Shown one piece after another: positions 8,332 through 17,726 of a stretch of 52,900 nucleotides of DNA. The notes below the pieces were generated by a model. That model was given only the letters and a program-made list of their open reading frames with translations, ran no database searches and was not told where the DNA came from. The DNA is from PGYR01 sp041675005 (lineage in GTDB: Bacteria; Bacteroidota; Ignavibacteria; Kapaibacteriales; UBA2268), in the NCBI GenBank assembly GCA_041675005.1, contig JBAYUQ010000021.1, positions 1-52,900 on the forward strand. Reading direction: 5' to 3'. Made by a program: the position numbers and the translations under genes. Every line of letters begins with the position of its first letter. Positions within the stretch are counted from its first letter, which is position 1.

Positions 8332-9990
8332 CTACTCTAGTTTGAGGCGGTATATTTCTTCACTATTCGCTACGTAAAGATAGCTATTATCAAAACAAAA
8401 GTTTACCACTTTATTTACTGGGCATTTTAGTTTAGTATAATTTCCAGATTCAGTTAAGATATAAATTATGTCAGTATTATAATCTAGAAAGTAGATTTTG
8501 CCATTATGCTTTAAATGGTATTCATATTCAACAAAAAGCAATGATTCGAATTGCTTTTGTCCAATCTCAGCCATGAAGATAGTATCTTTTGTAAAAGAAT
8601 AAATCGTCTTACCAACTAAATCTAAAGAATGTGAATTCTCGCCTCGAGCACAGGTATTAAAATTTCTATCGGACACCCTTCCATTTATAGTATCTTTTAT
8701 CCAACTTTTTCCTGTGTCAAAAGAATATGAGAAAATTGCTCTGTGGTTACTTTGTTCAGAAGTATCCATTAAGTAGGTATTTGACTCAGGGTTAAAATAA
8801 GGACCTGACATAATTATCATTTCTTCAGAGAATTGACAAATAGTAGATGGGGCAGAAAACAATTTTTCATATTCTAATGTTTTAAGGTCAAGTTTTAATC
8901 TTTCTGCTCCACTTTCAATTATTACAAAATCATCAAAGAATCCTTCAATATAACATGAATTGTTATGTGTATCCTGATACTTGAAACTTATTTCTTTTAT
9001 TTCATTAAATGAAGAATCATAAATTTCTATAGTTGCTGAATCCTTCCAGTTATTAATTATATAAAAGTAATAATCACCTATTCGTTCACTTTCAGACTTT
9101 AAATTATAATTTTCCTCAAGTTGAGGGAAATCAAAAATCTGCATACTCTCTAAATCAATATAAGTCATTGCCCAATAATCTGCTGGTTTAGTACTAAGTA
9201 TATTATTTTTCACCCAAAAGTAATGAATATAAGTATAGTTAAGCGATTTAAGTTCCACACCAAGTTTTGTCTCATTTGATTTTATATCATCAACCAGTTG
9301 GAAATTCAATTTAAGCTCTTCAGAAAGTTCATTACTATCAATTCGTATTATTGTGTCCCTTTCCGATTTATAATATTTTTCTTTTTCTGAGTTCCCGTAG
9401 TGATTTAGAGACTTAACGTATAATATACTATCTTTTCGAAAAGCTATAACAAAACTTTCTTCTAGTATTAACATATCTATTTTTAATTTAGAGACATCCA
9501 AATCATCAATCGTTATAATATTGTCATCCAATAAAAAATGTAATCTATTATCTTTACTTTTAACAAATTTTGTTCTAGTACTCTCTACGTCAAACCTTAA
9601 ATTTTCTTTGAACTCATTGTCTTTGTAAATTTCGTGAAATATGGCATTTGACTCTTTGTTATAATATAATAGTCCGCTTTCATTATATACACTCCAAGCA
9701 TTCTCATATTCAATCTTTTTAATATATTCTTTGGCTTCAGGTATGAATTTAAAAAAGAGCTTATCTGAAATTCTTTTTTTGAATTTACTTGAGTCCAAAG
9801 AAACCCATTCTTTCAAATCAATTGAAACTATTACGTTTTCACCTTGTTTCTCAACTACATAGATACTATCTATTAAATAAACATTTAGAATCTTCCCATT
9901 ATTCAAATTAGGTAAATCAACCTTCTCCCATTCGGCAGATAGCAGTATAGTTGGGAACAGTATTAGCAGTATTTGTAAGTAGTATTTCAT
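8332..9990 (-). CDS. Secreted protein of unknown function, tandem paralogue B
   Basis: This 552-residue protein starts with signal peptide MKYYLQILLILFPTILLSA and the same EWEKVDLPNLNNG opening as its neighbour, and ends in the same YRLKLE. Between these ends the two align only weakly. The sequence is strand-rich, with short WxxxD-like and Tyr-rich elements suggestive of a propeller, but I recognise no family. No C-terminal sorting domain is present. A promoter-like pair TTG-N20-TATATTTA lies just upstream (10000-10030, minus strand), so this gene probably leads a two-gene transcript. Confidence 0.75.
   Translation of the reverse strand: MKYYLQILLILFPTILLSAEWEKVDLPNLNNGKILNVYLIDSIYVVEKQGENVIVSIDLKEWVSLDSSKFKKRISDKLFFKFIPEAKEYIKKIEYENAWSVYNESGLLYYNKESNAIFHEIYKDNEFKENLRFDVESTRTKFVKSKDNRLHFLLDDNIITIDDLDVSKLKIDMLILEESFVIAFRKDSILYVKSLNHYGNSEKEKYYKSERDTIIRIDSNELSEELKLNFQLVDDIKSNETKLGVELKSLNYTYIHYFWVKNNILSTKPADYWAMTYIDLESMQIFDFPQLEENYNLKSESERIGDYYFYIINNWKDSATIEIYDSSFNEIKEISFKYQDTHNNSCYIEGFFDDFVIIESGAERLKLDLKTLEYEKLFSAPSTICQFSEEMIIMSGPYFNPESNTYLMDTSEQSNHRAIFSYSFDTGKSWIKDTINGRVSDRNFNTCARGENSHSLDLVGKTIYSFTKDTIFMAEIGQKQFESLLFVEYEYHLKHNGKIYFLDYNTDIIYILTESGNYTKLKCPVNKVVNFCFDNSYLYVANSEEIYRLKLE
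9895..9990 (-). repeat. Near-identical 5' end shared with 8216-8311
   Basis: This is the second copy of the 96-bp segment. The pair also shares a 23-bp identical segment at the 3' ends of the two genes (6635-6657 and 8332-8354), covering the last codons and the stop. Confidence 0.8.
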
Positions 9991-9999
9991 AGTTAACGG

Positions 10000-10030
10000 T
10001 AAATATAAGGAATTGGGAAATAGCTTGCAA
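10000..10030 (-). promoter_or_regulatory. Bacteroidota-type promoter candidate for the 9990 gene
   Basis: On the minus strand TTG (10030-10028) is followed after 20 nt by TATATTTA (10007-10000). This is close to the Bacteroidota -33/-7 consensus TTTG-N19-21-TAnnTTTG, with A instead of G at the last position. It would place the transcript start a few bases before the start codon at 9990. Confidence 0.45.
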
Positions 10031-10181
10031 CTATATTAATTGATAGAGACCTACTGATTATACCCCCAAACTTATAACCCTTTTTCGTAACTATCTTTCA
10101 GATTTTATTATATTGCAATAGAATAATCTGAATAATTCAGTATTATTTATAAATGATTATAATGAAACCGAATAGAATATT

Positions 10182-11681
10182 ATGTTTAAAAAAATATTAG
10201 TTGCGAATAGAGGCGAGATAGCCATCAGAGTGATGAACGCCGCTCGTGAGTTGGGCATAGAGACTTATGCCGTTTACCACGAAGTTGACAAACACTCGCT
10301 CCATACTATCTCTGCAGACTATGCCTTAGAGATAATTGGCGATACACCAAAACAGGCATATTTGGATGCTGCTCAGATTATCAGCCTGGCTATAGAGCAC
10401 GATTGCGAGGCGATTCACCCCGGTTATGGTTTTCTTTCAGAGAATGCTAGCTTTAGCAAGGCATGTAAAGATGCTGAGATAAAGTTCATCGGCCCAAATG
10501 AATATGCAATAGAGGTAATGGGTAATAAGACTGCCGCTCGTGAACTAATGCAGAAAGCTGGTGTTCCAATAGTACCAGGTACTAAAGAGCGAATCACTGA
10601 CCTCGATTTAGCAAAAGAAATTGCAAATGAAATAGGCTACCCAATATTACTGAAAGCTGCGGCAGGCGGTGGTGGTAAGGGTATGCGTAAAGTTGAAAAA
10701 GAATCTGATTTCGTAGATAGCTATGACGCGGCACAAAGAGAAGCACGCAATGCATTCGGTGATGATACTATATATATGGAAAAATATATAGTCAACCCTA
10801 AGCATATAGAGATACAAATATTAGCCGATGAACACGGCAATTGTGTCCATCTGGCAGAGCGAGATTGCTCTATACAAAGGCGACACCAAAAAGTAATAGA
10901 AGAAGCTCCATCTACGGTATTGGACGAAAAGCTTAGAGCAGCTATGGGCAAAGTCGCAGTTGATGCTGCTCAAGCTTGTCATTACGTAAATGCTGGGACT
11001 ATAGAGTTTTTGTTAGATAAAGATAAGAACTTCTACTTTTTAGAGATGAATACGAGATTGCAAGTAGAGCACCCAGTATCTGAGCTGATAACTGGTGTTG
11101 ATTTGGCAAAAGAGCAGATAAAAGTAGCTGCTGGCTATCCCCTACCATTCGAACAAGAAGATATAGTTGTCTCTGGTCATGCTATCGAAGCACGTATATA
11201 TGCTGAAGATGCTACCAATAATTTCATGCCCGATATTGGTACTATTTCCTACTTAAGAAATCCTGATGGAATAGGCGTGAGAGTAGATGGCGGGATAGAG
11301 CGAGGCGATGAAGTGAGTATAAACTTCGACCCTATGTTAGCTAAGCTAATTGTCTTCGGTCAAGATAGAGCCGAGGCAATAGAGAAAATGGACGCGGCAC
11401 TTTCGTCTTACAAAGTCGTTGGTACTAGAACAGTAATTCCATTTTTGAAAGCTGTTATGCAATCAGATAAATTTCGTAATCACTATTTCGATACTGGATT
11501 TATAGAATCAGACTTCGATTTCAAAGTATTGGACGAAATGAAAAGTAAAGATGAGGAATATGCTGCTGCAATTGCGGCTTTTGCTTACAACCTAAATAGA
11601 AATACAAAAAAAGTAACGCCAGTTAACCCAAAGCCAAGCGATTGGAAATCAAAGAGACTAAATAATATGAGGGAGTTTTAA
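10182..11681 (+). CDS. accC: Biotin carboxylase (acetyl-/propionyl-CoA carboxylase subunit)
   Basis: The 499-residue enzyme carboxylates the biotin carried by its partner protein, using ATP and bicarbonate. The N-terminal domain starts FKKILVANRGEIAIRV. The ATP-grasp domain shows the glycine loop AAAGGGGKGMR (159-169), ERDCSIQRRHQK (226-237) and EMNTRLQVEHP (288-298) with the catalytic Arg. The C-terminal domain includes GHAIEARIYAED. The biotin carrier gene starts 1 bp after the stop. No carboxyltransferase gene is adjacent, so whether the complex serves acetyl-CoA, propionyl-CoA or pyruvate cannot be read from this locus. The length is longer than E. coli AccC (449), as in acyl-CoA carboxylase alpha subunits. 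Confidence 0.9.
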   Translation: MFKKILVANRGEIAIRVMNAARELGIETYAVYHEVDKHSLHTISADYALEIIGDTPKQAYLDAAQIISLAIEHDCEAIHPGYGFLSENASFSKACKDAEIKFIGPNEYAIEVMGNKTAARELMQKAGVPIVPGTKERITDLDLAKEIANEIGYPILLKAAAGGGGKGMRKVEKESDFVDSYDAAQREARNAFGDDTIYMEKYIVNPKHIEIQILADEHGNCVHLAERDCSIQRRHQKVIEEAPSTVLDEKLRAAMGKVAVDAAQACHYVNAGTIEFLLDKDKNFYFLEMNTRLQVEHPVSELITGVDLAKEQIKVAAGYPLPFEQEDIVVSGHAIEARIYAEDATNNFMPDIGTISYLRNPDGIGVRVDGGIERGDEVSINFDPMLAKLIVFGQDRAEAIEKMDAALSSYKVVGTRTVIPFLKAVMQSDKFRNHYFDTGFIESDFDFKVLDEMKSKDEEYAAAIAAFAYNLNRNTKKVTPVNPKPSDWKSKRLNNMREF

Positions 11682-11682
11682 A

Positions 11683-12207
11683 ATGAAAGATGTACAAGAA
11701 GAAATAAAATTAGTTTCTGGTGACAAAGTTTACTCGGCAGCTTTCGATCATACTGATACCTCTAAAGTTTTCTTAGATGAGAAGTTATATGATTTCAAAA
11801 TATTGAAAGAATATAATGATAATGTTAAAGTAATATCTGTAAATAATAAAGTCTTCACAGTAAAAATCAATCAAGAAGACCGAGACAATATCGAAATACT
11901 CACTACTGGCTTCGGATATAATTACGAAATTAAAACAGCGACTTCTTCCCTATTGGAAAAGTTCGTGAGAGAAAGTGGTAAAGGTAAAAACAAGGTCAAC
12001 GGTATAGTAGCACCTATGCCAGGAATGGTAGTAAAGGTGAATTGTGCAGTAGGTGATCAGATATTAGAAAACGACAAACTAGTGATAGTAGAAGCTATGA
12101 AGATGGAAAATGCACTAGCTTCTCCCCTATCTGGTATTGTAAAGAAAATCAATGCAGTAGAAGGAATAGCTGTAGAGAAGGGTACTGTTTTAATCGAGAT
12201 AGAATAA
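11683..12207 (+). CDS. Biotin carboxyl carrier protein (biotin/lipoyl domain)
   Basis: This 174-residue protein has an N-terminal half without a recognised domain. It then has a C-terminal biotinyl domain beginning GIVAPMPGMVVKV and carrying the biotin attachment motif EAMKMEN, with Lys140 as the acceptor. The layout is that of the separate carrier subunits linked to acyl-CoA or pyruvate carboxylases in Bacteroidota, rather than of classical AccB with its Pro/Ala-rich linker. It is translated together with the biotin carboxylase gene just upstream. The carboxyltransferase partner must be encoded elsewhere. Confidence 0.88.
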   Translation: MKDVQEEIKLVSGDKVYSAAFDHTDTSKVFLDEKLYDFKILKEYNDNVKVISVNNKVFTVKINQEDRDNIEILTTGFGYNYEIKTATSSLLEKFVRESGKGKNKVNGIVAPMPGMVVKVNCAVGDQILENDKLVIVEAMKMENALASPLSGIVKKINAVEGIAVEKGTVLIEIE

Positions 12208-12280
12208 AACTTATTTATATAAACTAAAATTTTTATTATCTTGTCTCTATTGAAAAAGAAAAAATTACAATAGGATTGAT

Positions 12281-15175
12281 ATGAAAACATTAGTTACTTC
12301 TTTAATTATAATAATGAGTCTTCAGTTAAGTGCTACTGACAAGGATTTTTTCCTACGTCGGTCAGAAGCGGCACACCCGACTCCTTCGCCCTCAGCTATA
12401 AAGGAATTCAACAAATATAAATTAAAAATTCCTTATAAGATACAAGCTGAATCGAAGTTCTTCAATGTAGCTCCATCAGTTGATGAGGGCAATTCTCAAG
12501 GACTACCAGCACAAAACGAATCAAGTATAGCAGTTAATCCGAACAATCCTAATATAGTTATCTCTTCAGCTGTTGATTATAGAGATAACTCATCATCTTG
12601 GATTTATATATCTACAGATGGTGGTAGAACATGGGAAAATAAAAATCTAGGAAAGGCAAATGGATGGCGTTCATCGAATGACCCATCAGTTATGTTCGAC
12701 AAAGATGGAACTGGATATCTAGTACATGGGGCTTTCCCTGCTAATGGAAGTGGTGAAAATGGGGTTTACCTAAATAAATCTACTGATGGTGGTATAACTT
12801 GGGGCGACAATATACCAGTTATCGAACATAAATTGCCGGGCGACCCACTAACATATTTCGAAGATAAATACTACATAGAAGTCGATAATTCGGACGAATC
12901 GCCTTATAGAGGTGACTTATATATCCCTTGGAAGAGAGTAACAGCTGCTGATAGTGCTACACAAATAGTATTAGCAAAGTCAACTGACAAAGGTGAAACT
13001 TGGCTAGAGCCGGTTAACATAAGCGAAAGACTGAGCGGTAGTTCAGAAGACACTACTTTCGGACAGAGTTTCCCTCTAGTATCAACTGGTCCCGAAGGTA
13101 ACGTCTATGCTGTATGGAATCACGGATTAAAGCATTCAGTTGGATTCAACAAATCTACTGATGGTGGTATAACTTGGGGCACACCTAGCACAATCCACAA
13201 ATATAATATATTCGGAACAACTAAACTATTGAGCCAAGGGTGGAGACATACCTTAAAAGGCAAAGTAAGAGCCGAAGCATACCCTGTTATAAAAACAGAT
13301 TACAGCGATGGTCCGAATAGAGGGAACGTATATGTAGTTTGGGCTGCGGATAGTATCCCCAATATTTATTTCTCCAAATCCACAGATGAAGGTGAATCTT
13401 GGTCAGTACCAAAGGTCATCCATGAAGATACTAAAGGTGATCAATTCTGGACGTGGTTGGGAGTTGACCCGACTAATGGAGATTTGGCTGTTATGTATCT
13501 AGATAGTAGAAATGACCCCGATAATATAATGGTAGAGTGCTATGTAAGTTACTCATCTGACGGCGGTGAGACTTGGAAAGATAGACAAATATCTGATGTT
13601 CCTTCTGACATACGGAATAACCCATTCGATGGAAATACATTTGCGGGAGATTATAGTGGGCTTGATTTTTACGATGGAGTAATCTTCCCAAGTTGGGTAG
13701 ATATGCGAAATACAGTAGGCCCAAATGGAAATATTGGAGATAATGATGTTTACTCTGCTATTATTAGAGTAGATCAGCCATCCCCTGTTGATGATTTTAA
13801 AGTTGCTGTTGTACCTAATGACCCTACTCAACTAAATCTTAATTGGACTACTGTTTGGGAAAGTTCGTTCGGTAAAAAATTAAATAAAGACGATTTTGAA
13901 TTACAAGTTTACAGAGATAATGCACTTATACAAACTTTGAGTCCAGACTCTGATGGCTTAACAGATATGGGATTAACTCCTTATCAGAGATATGACTATA
14001 AGATAAGAGCGAAAAGTGATAATGATTCTAGTATATACAGACATGCTTTTGGATACGCTGGTGGAACCGAAAAGCCAGATTCAGTATTTATTACAGATAT
14101 AGAAACTTATATTGATAATGGAGAACACGTTTCGACAAGAATTTTTGTAAAAATCCCGAATAAGAGAGCAGATAAAGTTACTGATTTAACAAAGGTTATA
14201 AGACTAGAGATATTCGGTGACGACAAATTCTTAAGAATTTTCCCTTTAGTAAACGAAGAAATAGGTACTACAGTAGCTGTGAATATAACTGAAGAGCTTG
14301 GTAATTTTTCTAATCTGAGTTGTGTTCTAGTCGCTGGGTATGAGAATCAGAATTTGGGCGAGCAGTTCAGCGATACTTCTAATAGTATTTTAGGTTATGA
14401 AGGAGATTTAATTAGATTTGGTAGTGAAAAGCAGATAAACTTCGAAGATAAGAATGATGTATATTATACTCAGGAATGGCTAGTTACTGATGAGATTGCA
14501 GCTTCACCTACAAACAGTATTTCTACTTCCCCTAATGGCGATTACAAACCTAGAAGTGAATATACATTATACATACAACCAACCTCAGTTGGTATTCTAA
14601 CTGGTGGACAAAATTCAAAAGAGACTCACAAACTTACTTTTGACCAAATATGTGAAGTACACTCACTAGATAGTGCTATAATAGAAGCAAGTGCCGATTT
14701 GAAGAACTGGTTTTTAGTGAAGCAGTACAGCATGGACGACTACGAACAATGGCAAGACAATAATCTAACGAATGAAGATTGGGTAAATTCGGAAGTAGTA
14801 CCTGTTTTAGAAGGTGCTTCTGAGCTAGTTTACACAAGATTTAGATTAGTGACTAATGCTGTAATCAATAAAAATGGTTGGTATTTGGATAACTTGAAAT
14901 TTAGTCCATATACAATCGAAACTAGCGTAGAAGAAGAAATAGTAGCTGAGTTAGGTGTATATCCGAATCCAACTTCGAACTATTTAAATATAATTAATAA
15001 AGATAACTTACCTTTGGAAGTTGAGCTAATAGATATGAACGGTAACCCTGTATTAAGTCAAAAAGATTATTTTGGAAAGTCATTAAATCTTACTAATTTG
15101 TCTTCTGGTGTTTATATATTGAAGTTAAACTATAAAAATCACTCAAAAATCGAGAAAGTAACTATTATCAAATGA
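12281..15175 (+). CDS. Large secreted sialidase-like (BNR repeat) protein with T9SS sorting domain
   Basis: The 964-residue protein has a signal peptide. A six-bladed sialidase-like propeller (about residues 70-500) is marked by at least six Asp boxes (STDGGRTW, STDGGITW twice, STDKGETW, STDEGESW, SSDGGETW). A fibronectin-III-like stretch follows near residues 510-610, then strand-rich sequence, and finally a type A T9SS domain (YPNPTSNYLNI ... GVYILKLNY). Proteins like this are often called exo-alpha-sialidase, but Asp boxes alone do not prove catalysis and I did not identify the arginine triad. The next gene overlaps the stop codon by 4 bp, so the two are translationally coupled. Confidence 0.85.
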   Translation: MKTLVTSLIIIMSLQLSATDKDFFLRRSEAAHPTPSPSAIKEFNKYKLKIPYKIQAESKFFNVAPSVDEGNSQGLPAQNESSIAVNPNNPNIVISSAVDYRDNSSSWIYISTDGGRTWENKNLGKANGWRSSNDPSVMFDKDGTGYLVHGAFPANGSGENGVYLNKSTDGGITWGDNIPVIEHKLPGDPLTYFEDKYYIEVDNSDESPYRGDLYIPWKRVTAADSATQIVLAKSTDKGETWLEPVNISERLSGSSEDTTFGQSFPLVSTGPEGNVYAVWNHGLKHSVGFNKSTDGGITWGTPSTIHKYNIFGTTKLLSQGWRHTLKGKVRAEAYPVIKTDYSDGPNRGNVYVVWAADSIPNIYFSKSTDEGESWSVPKVIHEDTKGDQFWTWLGVDPTNGDLAVMYLDSRNDPDNIMVECYVSYSSDGGETWKDRQISDVPSDIRNNPFDGNTFAGDYSGLDFYDGVIFPSWVDMRNTVGPNGNIGDNDVYSAIIRVDQPSPVDDFKVAVVPNDPTQLNLNWTTVWESSFGKKLNKDDFELQVYRDNALIQTLSPDSDGLTDMGLTPYQRYDYKIRAKSDNDSSIYRHAFGYAGGTEKPDSVFITDIETYIDNGEHVSTRIFVKIPNKRADKVTDLTKVIRLEIFGDDKFLRIFPLVNEEIGTTVAVNITEELGNFSNLSCVLVAGYENQNLGEQFSDTSNSILGYEGDLIRFGSEKQINFEDKNDVYYTQEWLVTDEIAASPTNSISTSPNGDYKPRSEYTLYIQPTSVGILTGGQNSKETHKLTFDQICEVHSLDSAIIEASADLKNWFLVKQYSMDDYEQWQDNNLTNEDWVNSEVVPVLEGASELVYTRFRLVTNAVINKNGWYLDNLKFSPYTIETSVEEEIVAELGVYPNPTSNYLNIINKDNLPLEVELIDMNGNPVLSQKDYFGKSLNLTNLSSGVYILKLNYKNHSKIEKVTIIK

Positions 15176-15699
15176 TAAGCAGTAATATAAATATTACAAA
15201 ACCAACGTACATGGAAAATGAATTTTCTCTTTTCAAAAAAGAGAAAAAGCAATCTTCTGCTGATAATGAACTGTCTGAAAGTGATAAGAAGAGAGTTCAA
15301 GAGTTAAAGAAGATAGACCGTGAAGTTAGGACACACGAGCAAGCCCATTTGGCAGCTTCAGGTGGATTGGCTCGTGGCGGTGCATCATTTACTTACACCA
15401 AAGGCCCGGACGGAAGGAAGTATGCTACTGGAGGTGAAGTCAGCATTGAGATATCACCGGTAGAAGGCAAACCCGAAGAAACAATACGCAGAATGCAGCA
15501 AGTAAGAAAGGCTGCTTTGGCACCTGCTAATCCTTCTGGTCAAGATAGATCAGTCGCAGCTAAAGCAACAAGAGAGGAAGCTAAGACAAGAGCCGAGTTA
15601 TCAAAGCCACAAGATGACGAGAAAGAAAAGGATAATAGTGGTAAACTAAGTGTGTATAAAAATGAGTTCCAAGAAAGTACTTTCTCCGTTACCGCGTAA
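15172..15699 (+). CDS. Putative metalloprotease, SprA-related (CJM1_0395-like) family
   Basis: A 175-residue protein without a signal peptide. Its core is EVRTHEQAHLAASGGLARGG, with an HExxH-type motif (HEQAH, residues 55-59). This is followed by YATGGEVSIEISPVEGKPEETIRRMQQVRKAALAP split over conserved stretches, a pattern I recognise from the SprA-related / CJM1_0395 putative metalloprotease family. The function of that family is not established. The first 50 residues are polar and low-complexity, and a second ATG at 15211 (residue 14) is an alternative start. Its ATGA overlap with the secreted sialidase-like gene suggests the two products are needed in fixed proportion. Confidence 0.7.
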   Translation: MISSNINITKPTYMENEFSLFKKEKKQSSADNELSESDKKRVQELKKIDREVRTHEQAHLAASGGLARGGASFTYTKGPDGRKYATGGEVSIEISPVEGKPEETIRRMQQVRKAALAPANPSGQDRSVAAKATREEAKTRAELSKPQDDEKEKDNSGKLSVYKNEFQESTFSVTA

Positions 15700-15701
15700 G
15701 T

Positions 15702-16370
15702 ATGAAAACTAACTACTTCTCTCCCCTACTTGATTTGTTCGAAAAGAACATGAACGAAGAATTAATCCCACAGATGACCGCATATATGAAGAATAAATTT
15801 TCATATTATGGACTCAAAGCGCCTCAAAGAAAAGAACTACAAAAGAAATTCATATCTGAAAATGGAAAACTAGACCCAGCTGTAGCATTTACTGAAATCA
15901 AGAAAGTATGGAATACATGTAACAGAGAGGTTAACTATAGTATAATTGATATTCTCAGACACAAGCGATATTGGGAAGATCCTAATTCAATCGAATTAGC
16001 TGAATGGTTAGTTGTGAATAAGAGTTGGTGGGACACCGTTGACTCTTTAGCTGTTAATTCTGTTGGACTTTATATGAAACTACATCCAGAACAAATAGAT
16101 TATTATAATGCAAAATGGATTAGCTCAGAAAATATATGGCTAAACAGGACAGCTATATTATTCCAATTAAAATATAAAAAAGACACCAATCTCGAGCTGT
16201 TGAAAAGTAATATTAGACATCATTCACACCAAAAAGAATTCTTCATTAAGAAAGCTATTGGTTGGTCACTAAGGGAGTATTCGAAGATTAATCCCTCAGA
16301 TGTAATCAAATTTTTAGATGAAAATGAACTCCAGAACCTTAGTATTCGAGAAGCATCAAAGTACTTATAA
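15702..16370 (+). CDS. DNA alkylation repair protein (AlkD-like glycosylase)
   Basis: The 222-residue protein is made of HEAT-like helical repeats. It has the family opening (FSYYGLKAPQRKELQKKF), the central WDTVDSLAVNSVG segment holding the conserved Trp and Asp of AlkD, and the C-terminal FFIKKAIGWSLREYSK, all typical of AlkD. Members excise bulky or cationic alkylated purines such as 7-methylguanine without base flipping. The start is 2 bp after the previous stop, but a functional tie to the secreted protein upstream is not evident. An incomplete promoter element for the following porin gene overlaps the 3' side. Confidence 0.9.
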   Translation: MKTNYFSPLLDLFEKNMNEELIPQMTAYMKNKFSYYGLKAPQRKELQKKFISENGKLDPAVAFTEIKKVWNTCNREVNYSIIDILRHKRYWEDPNSIELAEWLVVNKSWWDTVDSLAVNSVGLYMKLHPEQIDYYNAKWISSENIWLNRTAILFQLKYKKDTNLELLKSNIRHHSHQKEFFIKKAIGWSLREYSKINPSDVIKFLDENELQNLSIREASKYL

Positions 16371-16432
16371 GAAGAAAAAATGTTATTTTTGTACCGTGAA
16401 GTAAATAATAAATATAACATAAAGTGTGAAAT

Positions 16433-17602
16433 ATGCTCCGAATTGCTACTATTTTATGTTTATTCTTAGTTGGTACTAGTATGTACGCTCAAGGTGTATC
16501 GTATCCTAGTTTCGGTAAGGGGATAAACATAATGGCTGATGACTCATCAGCTTCAATGAAAGTAAATGTAAGAATCCAAAATCTATTTGAAGCAGGATAT
16601 GATGATTTCTTACAAAAGACAAATACCAAATTTATGGTAAGAAGACAACGACTGAAATTTTCAGGTCATGTTGTAGATAAAGATTTGAGGTATAAATTAG
16701 AGCTTGGCTTTTCAAATAGAGATCAAGGTAATTCTAGAACTGGTCAATTTGGAAGTGATGGATCTAATATTGTTTTAGATGCAGTTGTTAAGTATTATTT
16801 GTTTGAAGATTTCGATATATGGTTTGGACAAACAAAACTTCCTGGAAATAGAGAAAGAGTAATATCATCCGGCGATATGCAATTCGTGGATCGTTCGTTA
16901 TTAAATTCGAATCTTAATATAGATAGAGATGCTGGTATTCAGATTAGATATAAATTTGGTACTGATTTCGTTGTGAAGCCAACTTTTGCATTCACAACTG
17001 GTGAAGGTAGGAATATAACTGCTGATAATGCTGGCGGATTTGCATATACTTTTCATACTGACATATTACCTTTTGGTGATTTTGATGATTATGTATCATC
17101 AGATCATAGTTTCAATGAGAATCATAAACTAGCAATAGGTGCTGCTTTCAGTTTTAATGATGCCACTGATAGACAAGGTGGACAAATTGGAAACTTTGTA
17201 TTTGATACTGCTGGCGGGGTTGTTCACAATGATATGTTTGCATATTTCGCTGATTTGCATTATAAATATAATGGTATAAGCATAATGGCAGAAGTAGCTA
17301 GAAAGAATGTAGATAAAGAATTGAATAATATTACAAAGAAGTTTATCACTGGAGATGCCGTCAATTTTCAGATTGGTTACTTATTTAGAAATTATTGGGA
17401 GCTAGCTGCTAGATATAGTTATGTGAAACCAGATAATTCGTTTTCAGATATAGATGAACTTGCAGAATACACTTTTGGTATATCTAAGTACTTATCTAAA
17501 CATAAACTTAAGATCCAATCTGATTTATCTTACTTTGATAATTTTGGTTTAGCAGGAGAAGATGATTTCAGATATAGATTCCAAATAGAGTTGCAATTAT
17601 AG
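16433..17602 (+). CDS. Phosphate-selective porin O/P-type outer membrane channel
   Basis: A 389-residue protein with a signal peptide (cut near MYA-QG) and alternating amphipathic strands throughout, ending in an aromatic/hydrophobic strand (FRYRFQIELQL) as expected for a beta-barrel. The region FMVRRQRLKFSGHVVDKDL followed by VKYYLFEDFDIWFGQTKLP is typical of the OprO/OprP family. In this family the barrel passes anions or small solutes. It stands upstream of the cytochrome P460/nirK genes and could supply nitrite or other anions, although that is inferred from position. A lone -7-like TATTTTTG lies at 16384-16391 without a matching -33 element. Confidence 0.82.
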   Translation: MLRIATILCLFLVGTSMYAQGVSYPSFGKGINIMADDSSASMKVNVRIQNLFEAGYDDFLQKTNTKFMVRRQRLKFSGHVVDKDLRYKLELGFSNRDQGNSRTGQFGSDGSNIVLDAVVKYYLFEDFDIWFGQTKLPGNRERVISSGDMQFVDRSLLNSNLNIDRDAGIQIRYKFGTDFVVKPTFAFTTGEGRNITADNAGGFAYTFHTDILPFGDFDDYVSSDHSFNENHKLAIGAAFSFNDATDRQGGQIGNFVFDTAGGVVHNDMFAYFADLHYKYNGISIMAEVARKNVDKELNNITKKFITGDAVNFQIGYLFRNYWELAARYSYVKPDNSFSDIDELAEYTFGISKYLSKHKLKIQSDLSYFDNFGLAGEDDFRYRFQIELQL

Positions 17603-17611
17603 AAGAAAAAC

Positions 17612-17639
17612 GGTTGTTATGTCAACTAATTGACCAACC
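17612..17639 (+). terminator. Hairpin after porin gene (weak terminator or operator)
   Basis: GTCAA-CTAA-TTGAC (17621-17634) is a perfect inverted repeat. It is extended by GGTTG (17612-17616) and CAACC (17635-17639), with a 4-nt bulge on the left arm. Only a short TTTT follows, so termination would be weak. The palindrome could equally be a regulator site for the nitrite genes. Confidence 0.35.
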
Positions 17640-17726
17640 TCAGTTTTAATCCAATTTACAGTGTTACTTTTCTAATGATATAACTGTTATTGTAATATCA
17701 TTCACACATTTATAGGATTAAATCTT

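Noticed and set aside
12281..15175. Active exo-alpha-sialidase
   Set aside because: Asp boxes are clear, but I could not place the arginine triad and Tyr/Glu pair, so only a sialidase-like fold is claimed.
17612..17639. HcpR/FNR-type regulator site upstream of the P460 gene
   Set aside because: The half-sites read GTCAA-N4-TTGAC, the opposite order from the TTGAC-N4-GTCAA I associate with HcpR, and the longer pairing suits a post-gene hairpin better. It is kept only as a weak terminator/operator.
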